In this document: one piece after another, positions 1-9,600 of the stretch
Layout of the letters: each line of letters begins with the position of its first letter
How positions within the stretch are numbered: the stretch's first letter is position 1
DNA from: Phycisphaerales bacterium
Lineage (GTDB): Bacteria; Planctomycetota; Phycisphaerae; Phycisphaerales; SM1A02
DNA: 64,000 nt
Assembly (NCBI GenBank): GCA_029268515.1
Contig: JAQWNP010000006.1
Location: forward strand, 558,001 to 622,000
Reading direction: 5' to 3'
Position numbers and translations under genes: made by a program
Notes under the pieces: model-generated
The model's database searches: none
Seen by the model: the letters and a program-made list of their open reading frames with translations, nothing else
Told to the model about the DNA's origin: nothing

Positions 1-577
1 CAGCCAGATCTTGAGTTTCTTGAGTGTTTACTCCGGCTTTTATAGAGCTATCAACAATAAACAGAATGAGAGTTGTGACACAGAACACAATAATAAGCGC
101 GATTGCGGGTGCTTCGTTTCCACGCTTGATACGTGGCGAAAAGAAGTCCATGGTGGCCCAGAAGGCAAAATTACCAAGGTGCGTGAATAGGCAATAAAGG
201 CAAATACTGCCTTTCTCAATCATCACAATCAGGAAGAGTAGTGATAAGAGTGCGGCAATACGCACAATCCAACGGAAACCAAGGCTGACTCCATTCGTTC
301 CGTTACATAAAAACCAGCCGACTAACACTGCGATGAAATACGCGAATCCCACACAGCTCACAGGCCAATCAACACCTGGTACTCGCCCCCAGGCTCCATT
401 TGTTATCAAAGCACATGGACTATTTTCGCCACAGCCAGGCAAAGAAACGCCAGCCATATACTGAGTCACCAGCATGCCTGAGAAGATGATTGCAACACAG
501 ATAAAAAGAATGCCTAATACAAAGACACCTAGTTTCATTGACGCTACTTCGGGGTTGGGTTTATTTTGTTTTGCCAC
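1..577 (-). CDS. VKOR-family membrane thiol oxidoreductase, 3' end cut off by window edge
   Basis: Reverse-strand reading frame open from 577 to the window edge, about 192 residues with no stop. It resembles vitamin K epoxide reductase homologues, which reoxidise periplasmic DsbA-like partners using quinone. Visible marks are a Cys near residue 45 followed by a second in an SPC context (GCGENSPC), a GRVPGVDWPVSC segment, and a C-L-Y-C redox motif at the start of a late membrane helix. Four or five hydrophobic segments are present. The GTG at 577 has AGAGG seven bases upstream and adds 13 residues before the first ATG (538). It lies about 50 bases downstream of argS on the same strand, so the two are probably cotranscribed. 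A C-terminal thioredoxin domain, seen in some bacterial VKORs, cannot be assessed. Confidence 0.8.
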   Translation of the reverse strand, partial: MAKQNKPNPEVASMKLGVFVLGILFICVAIIFSGMLVTQYMAGVSLPGCGENSPCALITNGAWGRVPGVDWPVSCVGFAYFIAVLVGWFLCNGTNGVSLGFRWIVRIAALLSLLFLIVMIEKGSICLYCLFTHLGNFAFWATMDFFSPRIKRGNEAPAIALIIVFCVTTLILFIVDSSIKAGVNTQETQDLA

Positions 578-624
578 GGAAGGGCCTCTTTTTAATCGCT
601 CGGTATGACTCGGTATTAAGTGAG

Positions 625-2478
625 TTACATTCGTTCTGGCGCATGAATTCCTAGAAGATCAAGGCCATCAGCAAGGACACGTCGGACAAGGTCGCAGAGT
701 CTGAGTCGAGAGCATTGTGTGGCCTCATCACTAGCTTTCAGGACGGGGCATTGTTGATAAAAACTGTTGTAGGTTTCAGCAAGTCGATAAAGATAATTAC
801 ATAGTCGATGGGGCTCAAGGCTTTGGGCAACCTCAGCGACCATTGGGCCATAGGCAAGTAGCACCAGGCCAAGTGCCCGCTCTTCTGGAGCCGCTAGTAC
901 CAGGGGCTGTTTTTCAAACGACACACCCTCAGCTCGGGAGAAGATTGAGCAGACTCGAGCATGTGCATATTGAAGATAAGGCCCCGTATTCCCTTCAAAT
1001 GAAATCATTCTGTCCATATCAAAGACGTAGTCACGCAGTAAGTCATTGCTTAAATCAGCATATTTAACGGCGCCAATGCCAATAGCAGCGCCAGTCGCAT
1101 CTAAAACAACTCTTTCTAGTCCGTGCGTCGGCGATTTTGGATCTTCGGCGCGCCGGTAGACCTCCTGCTGCCCCCTGGCCACAGCTTCGGTGAGCAGTGA
1201 ACTGAGGCTGATGTTTTCACCACTTCTTGTCTTTAGTGGTTTCTTGTCTTTACCCAAGACTGATCCAAATGCGACATGCGAAAACTGAACCTGATTTCCA
1301 TCCTTTGTTTGATCCCATCCAATGAGATGGGTCGCATCAAAGATGTCTCGGAAGTGATCCCGCTGGCGAGCATCGACGACATAGAGCACTCGGTCAGCAC
1401 CCAAATCGTGTACACGATGATCAATGGCCGCAAGATCTGTGGTGGCGTATAGGAAGCCGCCATCTGACTTGCGGATCAAGAGTGGCCTTTCACGATCTTC
1501 GAATGGCACCACCAAAGCGCCTTGATCGGTCTTGGCGACGCCAGCAGATTCAAAGGCCTCAACGGTCTTCGCCAACATATCACGATAAAAAGACTCGCCA
1601 CGATTGTGTTCGGGGCCAAGCGTAGATCCAAGAATATTAAGCATTTCATAGACAGCGCGCATCGTGCAATCAATGAGCTTATTCCATTGGGCGACAAGTT
1701 CAGCGTCATTATTTTGAAGGCCAATGAGCACTTGCTTTGCAGAAGCGAGTGCCTCATCTGCGCCAGTTTGCTGCGCTTCTAATTCTGCAACTCTATGACA
1801 GAGGCCTAGTCGACGAGCAGCTTCTAATCCGCGTGGATCAGATTTGATCGCCTGCTGAGCGATTCGGTAAGCGGTATCTAGATCATCAAGTACGAGTTGA
1901 TCGAGATCGACCTCATCAAGCCTCAGTCGGTCGAGTACCAAAGCAATAGGAAGGCCCCAATCACCAAGGTGGTTTTCCCGTAGTACCGTGCGCCCCAGTC
2001 GCTCTAGGACACGAGCAAGCGCATCGCCAATAATTGTTGAACGAAGATGTCCGACATGAAGTGTCTTGGCGACATTGACACTGCAGAGATCAATAACAAT
2101 TGGGTGGGTGTCTGGTTCTGGGCAAACACCCAGATCTTCATCGCTCATGTGCTCGAGCTGTGAGACGATCGCATCGTGCTTAAGAGTGATATTGATAAAG
2201 CCTGGGCCGGCAACCTCAAGTGGTTCAGCCAATTCACCAACATCTGTTGCTGCGACGATTGCTTCAGCAAGATCACGGGGCTTTTGCCCCATTTGTTTTG
2301 CTAATGACATGGCCACATTGGCCTGGAAGTCGCCATGCAGCGGGTTATTGCCGGGTCGCAGAATGGGATCAATATCTGCCGTGGGGTCTTCCAGCGCAGC
2401 AGCAATACCAGCCCGCAAGTGGGCGTCAAGGCGAATTGCCAAGCTTTGGGGCTTATCCTTGGGGGCATCAGCATTCAT
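625..2478 (-). CDS. argS: arginyl-tRNA synthetase
   Basis: Class I cytosolic synthetase charging tRNA-Arg. The HIGH signature appears as HVGH in the NVAKTLHVGHLRST region, and the KMSKS-like loop as KPLKTRSG. The C-terminal helical anticodon-binding domain (Y-x-QYAHARVCSI segment, then the LAETYNSFYQQCPV region) is intact, and the N-terminal additional domain is present. At 617 residues it is somewhat longer than the Escherichia coli enzyme; the extra length lies in the catalytic half between the HIGH and KMSKS motifs. An in-frame ATG exists at 2511, but I prefer 2478 because a TATACT hexamer sits ten bases before it, which would make the upstream ATG untranscribed from that promoter. The divergent neighbour starts at 2644. 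Confidence 0.97.
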   Translation of the reverse strand: MNADAPKDKPQSLAIRLDAHLRAGIAAALEDPTADIDPILRPGNNPLHGDFQANVAMSLAKQMGQKPRDLAEAIVAATDVGELAEPLEVAGPGFINITLKHDAIVSQLEHMSDEDLGVCPEPDTHPIVIDLCSVNVAKTLHVGHLRSTIIGDALARVLERLGRTVLRENHLGDWGLPIALVLDRLRLDEVDLDQLVLDDLDTAYRIAQQAIKSDPRGLEAARRLGLCHRVAELEAQQTGADEALASAKQVLIGLQNNDAELVAQWNKLIDCTMRAVYEMLNILGSTLGPEHNRGESFYRDMLAKTVEAFESAGVAKTDQGALVVPFEDRERPLLIRKSDGGFLYATTDLAAIDHRVHDLGADRVLYVVDARQRDHFRDIFDATHLIGWDQTKDGNQVQFSHVAFGSVLGKDKKPLKTRSGENISLSSLLTEAVARGQQEVYRRAEDPKSPTHGLERVVLDATGAAIGIGAVKYADLSNDLLRDYVFDMDRMISFEGNTGPYLQYAHARVCSIFSRAEGVSFEKQPLVLAAPEERALGLVLLAYGPMVAEVAQSLEPHRLCNYLYRLAETYNSFYQQCPVLKASDEATQCSRLRLCDLVRRVLADGLDLLGIHAPERM

Positions 2479-2488
2479 GGGAGGGTGG

Positions 2489-2494
2489 AGTATA
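2489..2494 (-). promoter_or_regulatory. -10-like TATACT before argS
   Basis: TATACT on the reverse strand, ten bases before the proposed argS ATG. The transcript would begin about three bases before the start codon, so argS may be nearly leaderless. No convincing -35 element and no Shine-Dalgarno sequence are seen. Confidence 0.4.
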
Positions 2495-2643
2495 GCCACC
2501 GACTGGTCCACAAATACAGAAGTAGCGATTCCCTGCTATTTTGGACCCCTTGGCACCGACTTTCCAGCATTACAGCGGTGGTTTCCTGGGTATCTCATGA
2601 CAAAACAATGGGCATAGGTCCAAAAGCGAGATCGTAAAGACAG

Positions 2644-3777
2644 ATGGCGAAGGCAATCACAGAACCAACAACGAGCTTGGAGCGGATTGACCGTTGCCAG
2701 GGTACCGATCACCGTCCCAGGGTTTTACTTGGCAAGATGGGCCTCGATGGACATGATCGTGGGGTGAAGCTCATTGCTAGAGCAATGCGTGATAGTGGAA
2801 TTCACGTCATCTACTCCGGCCTCTGGCAGACGCCACGTAGTTTGGCCATCGCCGCTCGCGATGAAGATGTTGACTGTGTGGCAGGCTCAATGATGAGTAA
2901 CTCTCACTTAGTCCTGGTGCCTCGACTTCTTGAAGAGTGCCGCGACCTTGGCCGAGAGGACATCACTATCAATATTGGCGGCATTATTCCAAAAGCCGAT
3001 ATTAAGACGCTGGAAGACGCTGGTGTAGCGAAGGTGTTCCATACTGGCACAAGTATGAACAACATTATTGAAAGCGTGATTGAAGCAACCACGCCTTATG
3101 CAGACAAGGCATTCGAACACCCAACCGCAGCGTTAGCAAGACAAATTACACTCGCTCAGCTGAGGCGACCAATCGGCAGCGCTCCCAGACGGAGACCGAA
3201 ACATGTCATTGGCTTGACTGGTGCCCCGGGTGCAGGAAAGTCAACACTGGTGGCATCTATGGCATCAGAGATCGTTCGTGAAGGTGGAAAGCTGGCAGTC
3301 ATTGCCTTTGATCCAATGAGTCCAATTACCAGTGGTGCTCTGCTTGGGGATCGATTACGAGTCGACTTCAATCAAGTCGATGAATCGGTGTTTTATAGAA
3401 GCCTCGCCATTGTCGGCGAGGACTACGCCGCGTTGACCGACACCATCGAGCTTTTGGGTGGGGCTGGCTTTGATAGAGTCATTGTCGAGACGGTTGGTGC
3501 GGGGCAAAATGACTGTGCCATTCGCGAGCATGTTGATACCACTGTTGTGGTTGTGGTTCCCGGTATGGGCGATTCAGTCCAGATGGATAAGGCCGGCATT
3601 CTTGAGATCGCAGATCTGTTTGTGGTCAATAAAGCCGACTTCGAGGGCGAGAATAAACTGGTCCGTGAACTACTGGATATCGCCGAGGGCCGCCAGATCT
3701 TTGAGACGGTTGCAACACGCGGCAAGGGTATTCCAGAGTTGCTCAGTGGTTTAAGCGGCTTGTCGGCTAAAAACTGA
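2644..3777 (+). CDS. cobalamin-binding domain fused to MeaB/ArgK-type G3E GTPase
   Basis: A 377-residue fusion. Residues 24-150 match the small B12-binding domain of methylmalonyl-CoA-type mutases, with the DxHxxG ligand motif at 35-40 (His37 would coordinate cobalt) and a GGIIP loop near 112. Residues 185-377 are a G3E P-loop GTPase like MeaB: Walker A GAPGAGKST (193-201), ETVGAGQ switch region near 282, and NKAD guanine-specificity motif (329-332). MeaB proteins chaperone adenosylcobalamin-dependent mutases. IcmF enzymes contain a B12 domain and a GTPase plus the mutase barrel, but no barrel is present here or nearby. It may load or protect B12 for a mutase encoded elsewhere, or act as the separate small subunit. 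The domain calls are firm; the role is inferred. Confidence 0.88.
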   Translation: MAKAITEPTTSLERIDRCQGTDHRPRVLLGKMGLDGHDRGVKLIARAMRDSGIHVIYSGLWQTPRSLAIAARDEDVDCVAGSMMSNSHLVLVPRLLEECRDLGREDITINIGGIIPKADIKTLEDAGVAKVFHTGTSMNNIIESVIEATTPYADKAFEHPTAALARQITLAQLRRPIGSAPRRRPKHVIGLTGAPGAGKSTLVASMASEIVREGGKLAVIAFDPMSPITSGALLGDRLRVDFNQVDESVFYRSLAIVGEDYAALTDTIELLGGAGFDRVIVETVGAGQNDCAIREHVDTTVVVVVPGMGDSVQMDKAGILEIADLFVVNKADFEGENKLVRELLDIAEGRQIFETVATRGKGIPELLSGLSGLSAKN

Positions 3778-3803
3778 AAAGACTCTACAGGCTCGGTTAC
3801 AAT
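3774..3803 (+). promoter_or_regulatory. promoter candidate for the APC permease gene
   Basis: CTGAAA (3774-3779), an 18-base spacer, then TACAAT (3798-3803), eight bases before the ATG at 3812. The predicted transcription start falls at or next to the start codon, giving a leaderless message. There is no Shine-Dalgarno site. Confidence 0.45.
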
Positions 3804-3811
3804 TCCATCCC

Positions 3812-6322
3812 ATGGCATCACAGGACGCCCCTACCACTCCCAACACCGAGCAAGCCAACACGGCAGTGGCTGATGCTGGCCATGGCCAAGCGGTTACACA
3901 GCTCGCGCGCAATCTCAAATTATTAGACATCACAATGGTGGGCGTCGGGGCCATGATTGGGGCCGGTATCTTCGCGTTAGTGGGCATAGCTGCAGGCGCG
4001 GCTGGACCAGGATTGATTCTGGCTTTCTGCCTCAACGGTGTGTTGACACTACTGACCGCCATGGTTTATGCCGAGATCGGTAGCGCGATACCTGGTGCCG
4101 GTGGAGGCTACCTGTGGGTGAAATTTGGATTACCTGGTCCATGTGCATTTCTTGCAGGCTGGATGGACTGGCTTGCACACGCTGTTGCTGGCGCTCTCTA
4201 TGCGGCGGTCTTTGGTGTCTACCTTGTTTGGGCGATGCAAACAATCTTCGGCTGGGGAGAAGTCGGACCAGTCACAGATCCCCACTCAGCAGGCACACTA
4301 TTTGGCATGGATGCCATATGGTTTTCTAAAGGCCTCACACTCTTCGTCTGCTTGTTTTTCATCTGGGTGAATTACCGTGGATCGAGTGAAACCGGAAAAA
4401 CAGGCAACATCATCACACTGGCGAAGATTGTTGTCATCGGTATTTTTATAATTTTTGGTCTCGTCACAATGATTAATGGGGGTGCCTTTGGGGAAGGACT
4501 TTCTAATTCATCAGTGGCCAGTAAGTTCACACCCCTGCTTCCAAATGGATTTGGTGGCGTGTTGGTTGCGATGGGCCTCACCTTTATTGCCTTTGAGGGC
4601 TATGAAATCATCGTTCAAGCTGGCGAAGAAGTTGTGGAACCAAGGAGAAATATTCCGCGGGCGGTTTTTCTGTCACTGCTCATTGTCATTCCAATTTATA
4701 TCTTGGTCGCGATCGTTTGCCTCGGTGCAATTTCAATTCCAGAGCAAGAACTCCTTATTACTCAATCCGGAATCGAGCCAGGCTGGCTGGCCAGTGAGAC
4801 TTGGCAATATATGGCGTCACTTGGCGAGCTTGGCGTGGCGACGGCGGCAAACCAGTTCATGCCATGGGGTACTGGTGCTATTCTTCTTGTTATTGGCGCC
4901 GTGCTTTCAACCATGAGTGCGCTAAACGCTACAACCTACAGCTCAACTCGCGTGAGTTTCGCAATGGGTCGCGATCGTTACTTGCCACCAGCAATGGCAA
5001 CGATCTCTTCGAAGACACGCACGCCTGTCGTTGCACTGTTGGCGAGCGGTTTAATAATCATACTGACAGCGCTATTGCTCCCAGTCGAGACAGTGGCAGC
5101 GGCCACATGTGTTTTGTTTCTTCTCGTCTTTGCAGCGGTCAATCTTTCAAGTATTACAATTAGACGTAAATATGGAGACAAGCTTCGGTTCGGATTCGTA
5201 ACACCAGCATTTCCGGTGATACCAATCATTTCCGTCGTTGGCCAAGTTGCTGTCGCCACATTTCTGTTTGTTTACATACCAATATCTCTGGTTATTGCGG
5301 TGGGTTGGATTGTGATCGGCCTTGTCCTTTATTACACCTACTCACGCAGACAAGAACACGATTACCGCGCTTCGCCGGTGATCTTTGAGCACAAAGATCT
5401 TGCGCCCGAGTCAAACTCACGTATTCTCGTGCCCGTTGCAAACCCCCGCACAAAGGGTCCGTTACTTGATTTAGCATCACGGCTTGCGGGCTGGAAGGAT
5501 GGCAGTTGTTCGATCATCGTGTTGCATGTTGTGCATGTGCCGGAGCAACTTCCATATGCATCTGCTGGCCGCTTTATTAGCGAGGCCCGTACAGTTGTTA
5601 ATGAGGGACTCGAGGAACTTCATGCCAAGGGTAGTAATGGCGCAGGACTGGTGCGATTGTCAAGAATCCCATCACAATCAATTGTTGAGACGATTGAAGA
5701 GCGCAAGATAGATACGCTTGTGATGGGTTGGGCTGGCCCACGAAGTCGCCACACGAGTCTTGCGAGACGTCGTGGGTTATTTATTGGCGATGAAGTTGAT
5801 AGTGTTCTCGCTGAAGCGGACGCCAATACAGTTGTGCTTCGTGGGACACTGCCCAGTGATCCGAAGCGAATCTTAATCCCCTGCGCTAATCCAGATCAGG
5901 TTCGCTACTCAGTGCAAGTTGCAGAGATGATTGCCGGCTCTGAGACGGTCATAGAGCTTCTTCGAATCATGAGGCCAAACACTGAAGATGAATTTACTGA
6001 CGAGGAATTGTTGGCTGAGATTTTCGGTGATACAACAGTTGTCAATAGCACACCAATCCGAAACCTAAAAATAGAAATCACTCGTAAGAGTGAGCGTGGC
6101 ATTGTGGTACCTATTAGTGAGGCGGCTAAAAAGGCAGATGTACTCATACTAGGCGCAGCTTCAGAGACGTGGTTGACCCGTCGATCATTCACTCATCTGC
6201 ATTTTGCAGTTGCATCTCAGTACGATGGCCCACTTCTGATGGTCAAAATGAAAACCGGACGTGCGAAGTTCGCACTACAGAAGGTTATTGACTTCTTCCT
6301 TTCAAGGGAGCCTGTGAAATGA
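3812..6322 (+). CDS. APC-superfamily amino acid permease with C-terminal universal-stress-protein domains
   Basis: An 836-residue membrane protein. The N-terminal half (about 35-500) has the APC permease pattern: a first helix with GVGAMIGAGIF, the typical substrate-binding start, and about twelve hydrophobic segments. From about 510 on it is soluble and resembles two tandem USP-like domains (starting near SRILVPVANP and KRILIPCANP), which in related transporters bind nucleotides and are thought to regulate transport. The substrate cannot be told from sequence; an amino acid or polyamine is likely. The stop overlaps the start of the small membrane protein gene at 6319 by four bases, so the two are translationally coupled and may form a complex. 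Confidence 0.9.
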   Translation: MASQDAPTTPNTEQANTAVADAGHGQAVTQLARNLKLLDITMVGVGAMIGAGIFALVGIAAGAAGPGLILAFCLNGVLTLLTAMVYAEIGSAIPGAGGGYLWVKFGLPGPCAFLAGWMDWLAHAVAGALYAAVFGVYLVWAMQTIFGWGEVGPVTDPHSAGTLFGMDAIWFSKGLTLFVCLFFIWVNYRGSSETGKTGNIITLAKIVVIGIFIIFGLVTMINGGAFGEGLSNSSVASKFTPLLPNGFGGVLVAMGLTFIAFEGYEIIVQAGEEVVEPRRNIPRAVFLSLLIVIPIYILVAIVCLGAISIPEQELLITQSGIEPGWLASETWQYMASLGELGVATAANQFMPWGTGAILLVIGAVLSTMSALNATTYSSTRVSFAMGRDRYLPPAMATISSKTRTPVVALLASGLIIILTALLLPVETVAAATCVLFLLVFAAVNLSSITIRRKYGDKLRFGFVTPAFPVIPIISVVGQVAVATFLFVYIPISLVIAVGWIVIGLVLYYTYSRRQEHDYRASPVIFEHKDLAPESNSRILVPVANPRTKGPLLDLASRLAGWKDGSCSIIVLHVVHVPEQLPYASAGRFISEARTVVNEGLEELHAKGSNGAGLVRLSRIPSQSIVETIEERKIDTLVMGWAGPRSRHTSLARRRGLFIGDEVDSVLAEADANTVVLRGTLPSDPKRILIPCANPDQVRYSVQVAEMIAGSETVIELLRIMRPNTEDEFTDEELLAEIFGDTTVVNSTPIRNLKIEITRKSERGIVVPISEAAKKADVLILGAASETWLTRRSFTHLHFAVASQYDGPLLMVKMKTGRAKFALQKVIDFFLSREPVK

Positions 6323-6561
6323 GTCTGAAAGACCTTGAAAAAATGGGCTTGCTCAAGCCCGAGAAGGAGTGGGTGCAAGGCGAGCTAACAAGTACTTTGC
6401 CACCAACCCTATTAGCGATCATTACTGTGATTGGAATTCTGGGTTGTATTACGATTGGATTTGGTAATGGCGGATTTTGGACCTGGATAGGGATCATTGC
6501 TTTTCTTACGGCGCTTGTTGCTTTCGTTTGGCTCACTGTTTGGTCAATATCGCGACAATAG
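6319..6561 (+). CDS. small two-helix membrane protein downstream of permease
   Basis: Eighty residues with two hydrophobic stretches (about 31-50 and 53-75) and a charged N-terminus. The ATG overlaps the permease stop in an ATGA arrangement. No family is recognised. The tight coupling suggests an accessory subunit or stability factor for the APC-USP transporter, which is inference from position only. Confidence 0.7.
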   Translation: MSLKDLEKMGLLKPEKEWVQGELTSTLPPTLLAIITVIGILGCITIGFGNGGFWTWIGIIAFLTALVAFVWLTVWSISRQ

Positions 6562-6636
6562 TTGCTCCGTCTTAGATGTGCTTGCCTTTACTGCTTATTA
6601 TAGTTCTTGTTCCGTACCACTCATTGGAGAATTGAT

Positions 6637-9600
6637 ATGAGATTAAGAACTTGTCACGTCCATGCATTGTTGGTTTTAAGCTTCTTGGTTTTTCTAGACA
6701 CTCCACTCGAAGCGCAACAAAGTGGCTACTACACACATCCAACAATTCGTGGTGATCAAGTTATTTTTGTCAGTGAGGGAGATCTTTTCTCTGCGGTGCT
6801 CTCCAATAAGAACGAGCAAGGGAGCATCCTTGCCCATCGGCTGACGAGTAGTGATGGAAGTGAGTCTGATCCTGTTCTGAGTCCAAACGGTAAGTGGGTT
6901 GCTTTCTCTGGCGAATACGATGGCAATACAGACATCTATGTCATGCCAATTGATGGTGGAAGTCCCCAAAGATTAACGTTTCATCCCGCAACTGATCGTG
7001 CGGTGGCTTGGTCACCTGATGGTCAACGCATCCTGTTTCGCACAACTCGCGCTCATCCGCTTGATCGAGATGAGCTTATGTCAATCTCACGAGCTGGCGG
7101 TATGCCTGAGCGGCTTCCTTTTGGCGAGGGTACACAAGCATCATTTAGTTCTAGTGGAAACCAGCTCGCATTTACGCCTCACTCGAACGAAGGCTGGACA
7201 TGGAAACGCTATCGCGGAGGCACAGCGCCAGACATCTGGATCGCCAACCTGGTTGGTGGTAACTACACGAAGCTTACGAAGAGTGATGCCAATGATATGT
7301 ATCCCATGTGGATGCAGGGTCGGGTTTATTTTCTATCGGATCGTGGTGGCACACCGAACATTTTTTCGATGTCACCCAATGGTGAAGATCTAAAGCAGCA
7401 TACAACGATGGTCTCATCAAATGATTTATCTCAAGGTATGAGCGCCCACGATATTCGTTGGCCAAGTCAAGATCGGAAGCCTGGTGGCAATCAAATTGTC
7501 TTCTCACAAGGCGGAAAACTGGGACGGTTTACAAAAGATGAACAGGTTGAGCACCTTCCCATTGCGATCGCTAGTGATCGCGTGGCATCGCGCCCACGAC
7601 ATGTTCCTCTTGAAGAGAACATGACCACCTTTGCGCTTTCTCCAGCAGGTGACGAAGTGCTTGTGGAGGCTCGGGGCGAGTTAATTATTGTTCCAGTTGA
7701 CGGTACAGCTCGACGCCTGACACGAACCAGTGGTGTTCGTGAATGGGGCGCTACATTTACTACGGAAGATGAGTTGTTGATCATCACAGATCGTTCAGGT
7801 GAACAGCAACTTGCTTTACTTTCAACCAGCGGCGATGAATCACCTATGGGTCTCACAGATTTGCTCGACAAATGGATATATCCACCGCAAATGTCACCAG
7901 ACGGCCAGTGGATTGCTTATGGGGATAAGACCTTCGCCCTTTATCTCACGAATATGTCACTCTTGGAGCCAATCAAGGTTGCCACAGATTCCCAACAGCC
8001 AATAACTGACTACCGTTTCTCTCCAGATAGTCAGTGGCTGGCGTACACACAAACACTAGAAACTGGTGTGAGTCAGATTTACTTACTCAATATAGGCACG
8101 AAAAAGAAGTTCACGATCAGTGATGGATTGCACTCTGATAGTGAGCCACGCTGGGACCCAGCAGGTCTTTACTTGTACTTTGTCTCTGGTAGAGATCTTT
8201 CTGCGGCGATGGGTAACCTTGATTTTCAACATGTTCACGATGCAACTGATCGGCTTGTGGCAGTGCCATTGGCAGAGCATACGCCTCCACCAGATTCAAA
8301 GGCGATGCGGTCAGTCGAATTTGATGTGGACTATTGGAGCATGCCTCCGACATGGTCGGACTTCGATGAAGAGATGGATGAAGAAGAATCTGATGAAGTG
8401 TTGCCAATGCAAATTGATCCAGCAGGTTTATCACGCCGTCATTACACATTTGAAACACCAGCAGGCTCGTACGCTGGACTCGAGGCAACATGGGGTGGCT
8501 TGCTTTATATCAACGAGCCCGGTGAGCGATTAGATCAACAAGAGCAGGCCGATTGGATTGAACTCAATATGGCAGGTGGCAAGTATGGCATTATGAAATT
8601 GGATGCGATTGACGGCGAGCCAGAGCTCATTGCTCCTGGTGTTGGTGAATTCGCAATCAATATGGACCGCAACATGATTGCTTATTCAGGCGATATGGGA
8701 ATGACGGTTCTCGATCTAGAAACAATGGATGAGTTGCCCATTGATTTATCCATGGAGCAGTTACACGTGGACATTCCCAGTGAGTGGTCACATATGTTTG
8801 AGGAAGCTTGGCGAAGACAAAGGGATTTTTTCTGGGCACCAAACATGGGTGGTGTCGACTGGGATGCTGTTGGAGCGAAGTATCGCGCCGTGCTTCCTCA
8901 GATCGGTTCTCGCGAAGAACTCAATGATCTGATTGGCGAAATGTATGGGGAACTACAAGCCAGCCATGCCTATATCGGAGGCGGTGATCCAGCAGATTGG
9001 GCTGATTACATTGATGTGGGCCTTCTTGGTATTGATGGGCATGCTGAGAGGGATGGCTTTCGAATAGATCGTATTCTTCCAGCGCAAGGTTGGACAAGCG
9101 ATGCGGCCAGTCCATTAGATGCCGCATGGCAGGATGTTTCTGAAGGTGATCTCATCGTTGCAATCAATGGACAGCCAGTTAGTGCTCGCAGCAATATTTA
9201 TGAGCACTTGCAAGGGCAGGCCGGCAAGACAGTACGTCTTTCATTGAGGGGTAAGAATCAAGACGACGATCCGATGTCTGAATCGCGTGTTATTGAAGTA
9301 GAGGCACTGGTTGACGAAATGACCTTGCGCTACTTGGATTGGGTGGAGAACAATCGACGGGTTGTCACTGAGGCGACTGATGGCCAAGTTGGCTATCTAC
9401 ACATCCCAGACATGGATGGCCTTGGGTTGACGATGTTTAGTCGCTATTACTACCCACAGATTAAAAAAGACGCATTGATCATCGATATTCGCAATAACGG
9501 TGGCGGCTTCGTGAGTCAGATGATCATTGAGCGCCTTGCTCGAGAAGTGCTTGGTTACGACTCTATTCGTCATGGAATAGACATGACGTATCCGTGGTGC

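Noticed and set aside
3423-3821. 132-residue minus-strand frame opposite the B12/GTPase gene
   Set aside because: Antisense shadow of a clearly conserved GTPase.
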